Assembly (NCBI GenBank): GCA_014653715.1
Contig: JACWEB010000004.1
Coordinates: forward strand, 1-53,094
Direction of reading: 5' to 3'
DNA length: 53,094 bases
Source: Pelagibacterales bacterium SAG-MED31
Lineage (GTDB): Bacteria > Pseudomonadota > Alphaproteobacteria > HIMB59 > GCA-002718135
Under the pieces are notes generated by a model. It was not told the origin of the DNA. It did no database searches and worked only from the letters and a program-made list of their open reading frames with translations. Position 1 is the stretch's first letter; each line of letters starts with the position of its first letter. Made by a program: the position numbers and the translations under genes. Positions 50,988-53,094 of the stretch are shown here, piece by piece.

Positions 50988-52208
50988 TTATAGAAGTTCG
51001 TCGAATTCTTCACCAGCGATTGACACTAGATTGTCTACTGTGTCATCACCCAATAAAATACCCTGAATCATATTGACGAACACCGATTGCATAGATTTAA
51101 AATCTTCAACAAGTGGCTCTGGTCCACCTGCACCAATACCATTGATAAAGACTGCCCAATAGTCATCACCCTTGTAGTAAGGATCTGATATACCAAGTTT
51201 CTCATAGTCAAAGATTGGAGTAAGACCCCATCCACCATCTGGTGTATCAAGTGCATATTGACTTTCACCACTTGTTAATGTGGTAGCAAGTTTATGTGCC
51301 ATGTCTTCATGTCCTGAACCTTTAAATACAGCGATCGAGTCGGTAATGAGAAGAGTGCCACTCACGCCACTAGGTCCTGCTGGAATTGGAACTGCTATTT
51401 CGTTCATTCCTTCGTTATGTACGCCACGACCCCAAGGACCTTCCACATACATTCCTACTTGTCCATCATTATAAAGGTCTTTAACTTGTGAACGTTCGAA
51501 AGCAGTTGGCCCTTCTTGAGCAACTCCAACTAGTTTCTCATAAAGTGCAAGTGTCTCACGAGTACTTTGGCTATCAAGCATATTTGCTCCAGTTTGTAGA
51601 TCAATTACTTGACCTCCATTAGAATAGAGCCAAACTAAAAATTGATGCATAGTATTGTCAAAGTCTTTTCCAACGAGACCAATACCAGCTGCGTCTGTAT
51701 TATCATTTATTGCTTTAGCCATGTCATATAATTCATCCCAATTTGTCGGGGCTTCACAGGCCACACCAGCTTGTTCAGCCAAATCACAGTTAATGAACAG
51801 TGCCTTTGTTGAAAACGCTCGAGGATATCCCCAATGAGTTCCCTTTACTGTAACAGTATTTAAGATACCAGTTTGATAAGCTTCCATTAAATCACTAGAA
51901 ATTTTAGCTGGAACAATCAAATCATTGTTGGCAAGCTGACGAAGTGTACGTGATCCCATGTATGCAATTGATGGTGGATCACCTGCTGCGGCAAGCGTTA
52001 ATGACTTGTCTTGACAAGTGCCCCAAGGAACTGCCTCAATATTAACGTTTACACCAGGATTATTTGCAACAAAAGCATCTACAACAGTTTGATCTGCCTC
52101 TCTAACTTCACCGCCACACATTATAAAATGTAAGTCAGCTGCACGTATAGAGAAAGAACTTCCTGCTACTAATAATAAGCCTATAAGAGCTAATTTTATA
52201 CTTTTCAT
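50988..52208 (-). CDS. Periplasmic sugar-binding protein (SBP family 1)
   Basis: The track starts at 52220, but the GGAGGA there is the ribosome site of the in-frame ATG at 52208. From that start there is a standard signal peptide (MKSIKLALIGLLLVAGSS...), probably cut after SIRA. The ~406-aa protein has the MalE-like pattern: VVDAFVANNPGVNVNIEAVPWG, the YPRAFSTKALFINCDLAEQAG hinge region, and LYSNGGQVID. It captures an oligosaccharide or glycerophosphodiester-like solute for the MalFG-type permeases. A hexosaminidase and sugar oxidoreductase next door suggest an amino-sugar or galactoside ligand. By eye its base composition is less AT-rich than most of the window. Confidence 0.88.
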   Translation of the reverse strand: MKSIKLALIGLLLVAGSSFSIRAADLHFIMCGGEVREADQTVVDAFVANNPGVNVNIEAVPWGTCQDKSLTLAAAGDPPSIAYMGSRTLRQLANNDLIVPAKISSDLMEAYQTGILNTVTVKGTHWGYPRAFSTKALFINCDLAEQAGVACEAPTNWDELYDMAKAINDNTDAAGIGLVGKDFDNTMHQFLVWLYSNGGQVIDLQTGANMLDSQSTRETLALYEKLVGVAQEGPTAFERSQVKDLYNDGQVGMYVEGPWGRGVHNEGMNEIAVPIPAGPSGVSGTLLITDSIAVFKGSGHEDMAHKLATTLTSGESQYALDTPDGGWGLTPIFDYEKLGISDPYYKGDDYWAVFINGIGAGGPEPLVEDFKSMQSVFVNMIQGILLGDDTVDNLVSIAGEEFDELL

Positions 52209-52243
52209 ATATTCCTCCATGAAAATTTTTCTTATTTATAACT

Positions 52244-52272
52244 ATTGAATACTTTAAATTAATACTAGTCAA
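52244..52272 (-). promoter_or_regulatory. Sigma70-type promoter of the sugar ABC operon
   Basis: On the minus strand TTGACT is followed after 17 nt by TTCAAT, about 36 nt upstream of the binding-protein ATG. The -35 matches 5 of 6 consensus bases and the -10 matches 4 of 6, with ideal spacing. Confidence 0.5.
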
Positions 52273-52341
52273 TGCAAAATTTTTTTTAAAAAAAACATCC
52301 TTTTTTAATTAATTTTCTTATCAAATTTAAGACAAAATAGC

Positions 52342-53094
52342 TTATTTATTATCTTTTAACATGCGAATTAGAGCATTGTAGGTGAATTTAGATACAGTAT
52401 TTTGACAATTATTATAAGTTAAACAAGATATCCAATTTATTGATCCTACTGAAAATACTGCTCCACCAAAAAGTGTATCAAACCAAACAAGATCAGCCCG
52501 AATATTTACATCGTCTTGTTTTAGACAATCGCGATTAATTTGGCAAATTTCCTCAATTGCTTGATGATACTCATTTGAAAAACCAATTGCCGAACCAAGA
52601 ATTATTGCTTGATTAGGTGTTCCCAGTTTAGGATCTACTCTGTCAATCTCATCTCCTGCAGCGCCACGACCAAGGCCCAGTGAATCAAAGTCTCCGATCA
52701 ACTCACCTTCATTAATGCCTTTGTATAGATCTGAAACACGATTATCATTACGGGCGTTACTTTGTATGTATGGTTGAGCAGGCCCACATCGATCATCTTC
52801 AGTCCATCCCTGAGCAGTAAAACCAACACCTGTTAGCTTTTGAGGTGGACGTCCTCTTCCTCGCCAGAGACCACCAATTTCACCAGAAAATTGATGTCTT
52901 CCCTCTCCTGGCTCTGATGACCATGGACGAGTTCCGTTCGGTCTTCGAACTTCAATTGTTTTTTCGTCACATGATAAGTCTGTTACCCAATAAAACCCGT
53001 TTCCACCTAAATACATCAAATTGCCACCTGATTTAAGGAAGCCTTCAATTCCATCAAGCATTCGACTAGATGCATATTCTGGGTGAGATCCAGT
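52342..53094 (-). CDS. N,N-dimethylformamidase-like large subunit (5' partial, runs off right edge)
   Basis: The frame stays open to the last base: codons upstream of the track Met read TGSHPEYASSR, so the ORF-track start is internal. About 250 C-terminal residues are visible. They align along their length with the large subunit at 10628-12985: GSHPEY, LGGNGFYWVTD/LGADGFYWISE, IEVRRPNGTRPW/IEVRKGEAGTRAW, GGLWRGRGR/GGMWRARGR, IGDFDSLGLGRGAAG/IGDFGLVGGGAAG and the final NNxxNxVSK. The His and Glu of the iron-site motif are kept. The two are clearly paralogues but well diverged. Its small subunit, if any, would lie beyond the right edge. The gene is transcribed toward the sugar ABC operon on the same strand, with a 133-nt AT-rich gap. 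Confidence 0.87.
   Translation of the reverse strand, partial: TGSHPEYASSRMLDGIEGFLKSGGNLMYLGGNGFYWVTDLSCDEKTIEVRRPNGTRPWSSEPGEGRHQFSGEIGGLWRGRGRPPQKLTGVGFTAQGWTEDDRCGPAQPYIQSNARNDNRVSDLYKGINEGELIGDFDSLGLGRGAAGDEIDRVDPKLGTPNQAIILGSAIGFSNEYHQAIEEICQINRDCLKQDDVNIRADLVWFDTLFGGAVFSVGSINWISCLTYNNCQNTVSKFTYNALIRMLKDNK

Noticed and set aside
1-53094. CRISPR arrays, tRNA or rRNA genes, insertion sequences and phage genes
   Set aside because: I found no regularly spaced repeats, no cloverleaf or rRNA segments and no transposase or integrase among the proteins.

Overview
ORGANISM. The window is AT-rich, almost entirely coding, and has very short intergenic gaps. There is no rRNA, tRNA, insertion sequence or CRISPR array. 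The gene set (proteorhodopsin, a TMAO transporter with Tmm and Tdm, an N-methylglutamate-type cluster, many ABC and DMT transporters) points to a streamlined, low-GC marine alphaproteobacterium. The SAR11-like lineages, including the HIMB59/AEGEAN-169 type, are the best guess. This is inference from gene content and composition; no phylogenetic marker is present.

LAYOUT. (1) Positions 1-6038: a ribose/galactose-type sugar ABC transporter. It has a tandem ATPase cut by the left edge, a Lys/Asn-rich unknown protein, an oversized permease and a second permease. (2) 6147-8886: a divergent rhodopsin followed by a long flotillin. (3) 8909-17796: a tight same-strand run. It encodes an SCP2-like protein, an alpha/beta hydrolase, an N,N-dimethylformamidase-like enzyme (small subunit, large subunit, then a second small-subunit-like protein), a cupin, a Na+/solute symporter, an iron-dependent alcohol dehydrogenase of hydroxyacid-oxoacid transhydrogenase type, and a lactonase-like metallo-hydrolase. 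An orphan ParA-type ATPase follows. (4) 18556-27914: trimethylamine/TMAO use, with TmoXVW-type transporter, Tmm, a cupin, Tdm and a choline-kinase-like phosphotransferase. (5) 27988-38917: an IclR regulator, a flavoprotein oxidase split by a one-base shift, two glutamine-synthetase-like ligases, MgsABC-type N-methylglutamate synthase, two unknown proteins, an ammonium transporter and a 57-aa membrane microprotein. (6) 38959-44986: small membrane proteins, two DMT exporters, a gamma-butyrobetaine-hydroxylase-like oxygenase, an M24 peptidase/amidohydrolase and an aldehyde dehydrogenase. (7) 44986-52208: carbohydrate use, with galactokinase, GH20 hexosaminidase, Gfo/Idh oxidoreductase and a MalFG-type sugar ABC transporter. 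(8) 52342 to the right edge: the C-terminal part of a second dimethylformamidase-like large subunit.

HOW IT FITS. Much of the window handles methylated nitrogen. TMAO enters by TmoXVW or is made from TMA by Tmm, and Tdm splits it to dimethylamine and formaldehyde. Monomethylamine would be captured by a GmaS-type ligase, turned to N-methylglutamate by MgsABC and oxidised by a flavoprotein. Dimethylamine monooxygenase and the remaining N-methylglutamate dehydrogenase subunits are not in this window. If the dimethylformamidase-like enzymes act on N-methyl amides they would feed the same pool, but their substrate is unknown. The most unusual items are the rhodopsin (proton-donor position is Thr, retinal-pocket Trp and Pro replaced), the flotillin with an exact 106-residue tandem duplication, and the dimethylformamidase-like gene with a small-subunit-like gene on each side.
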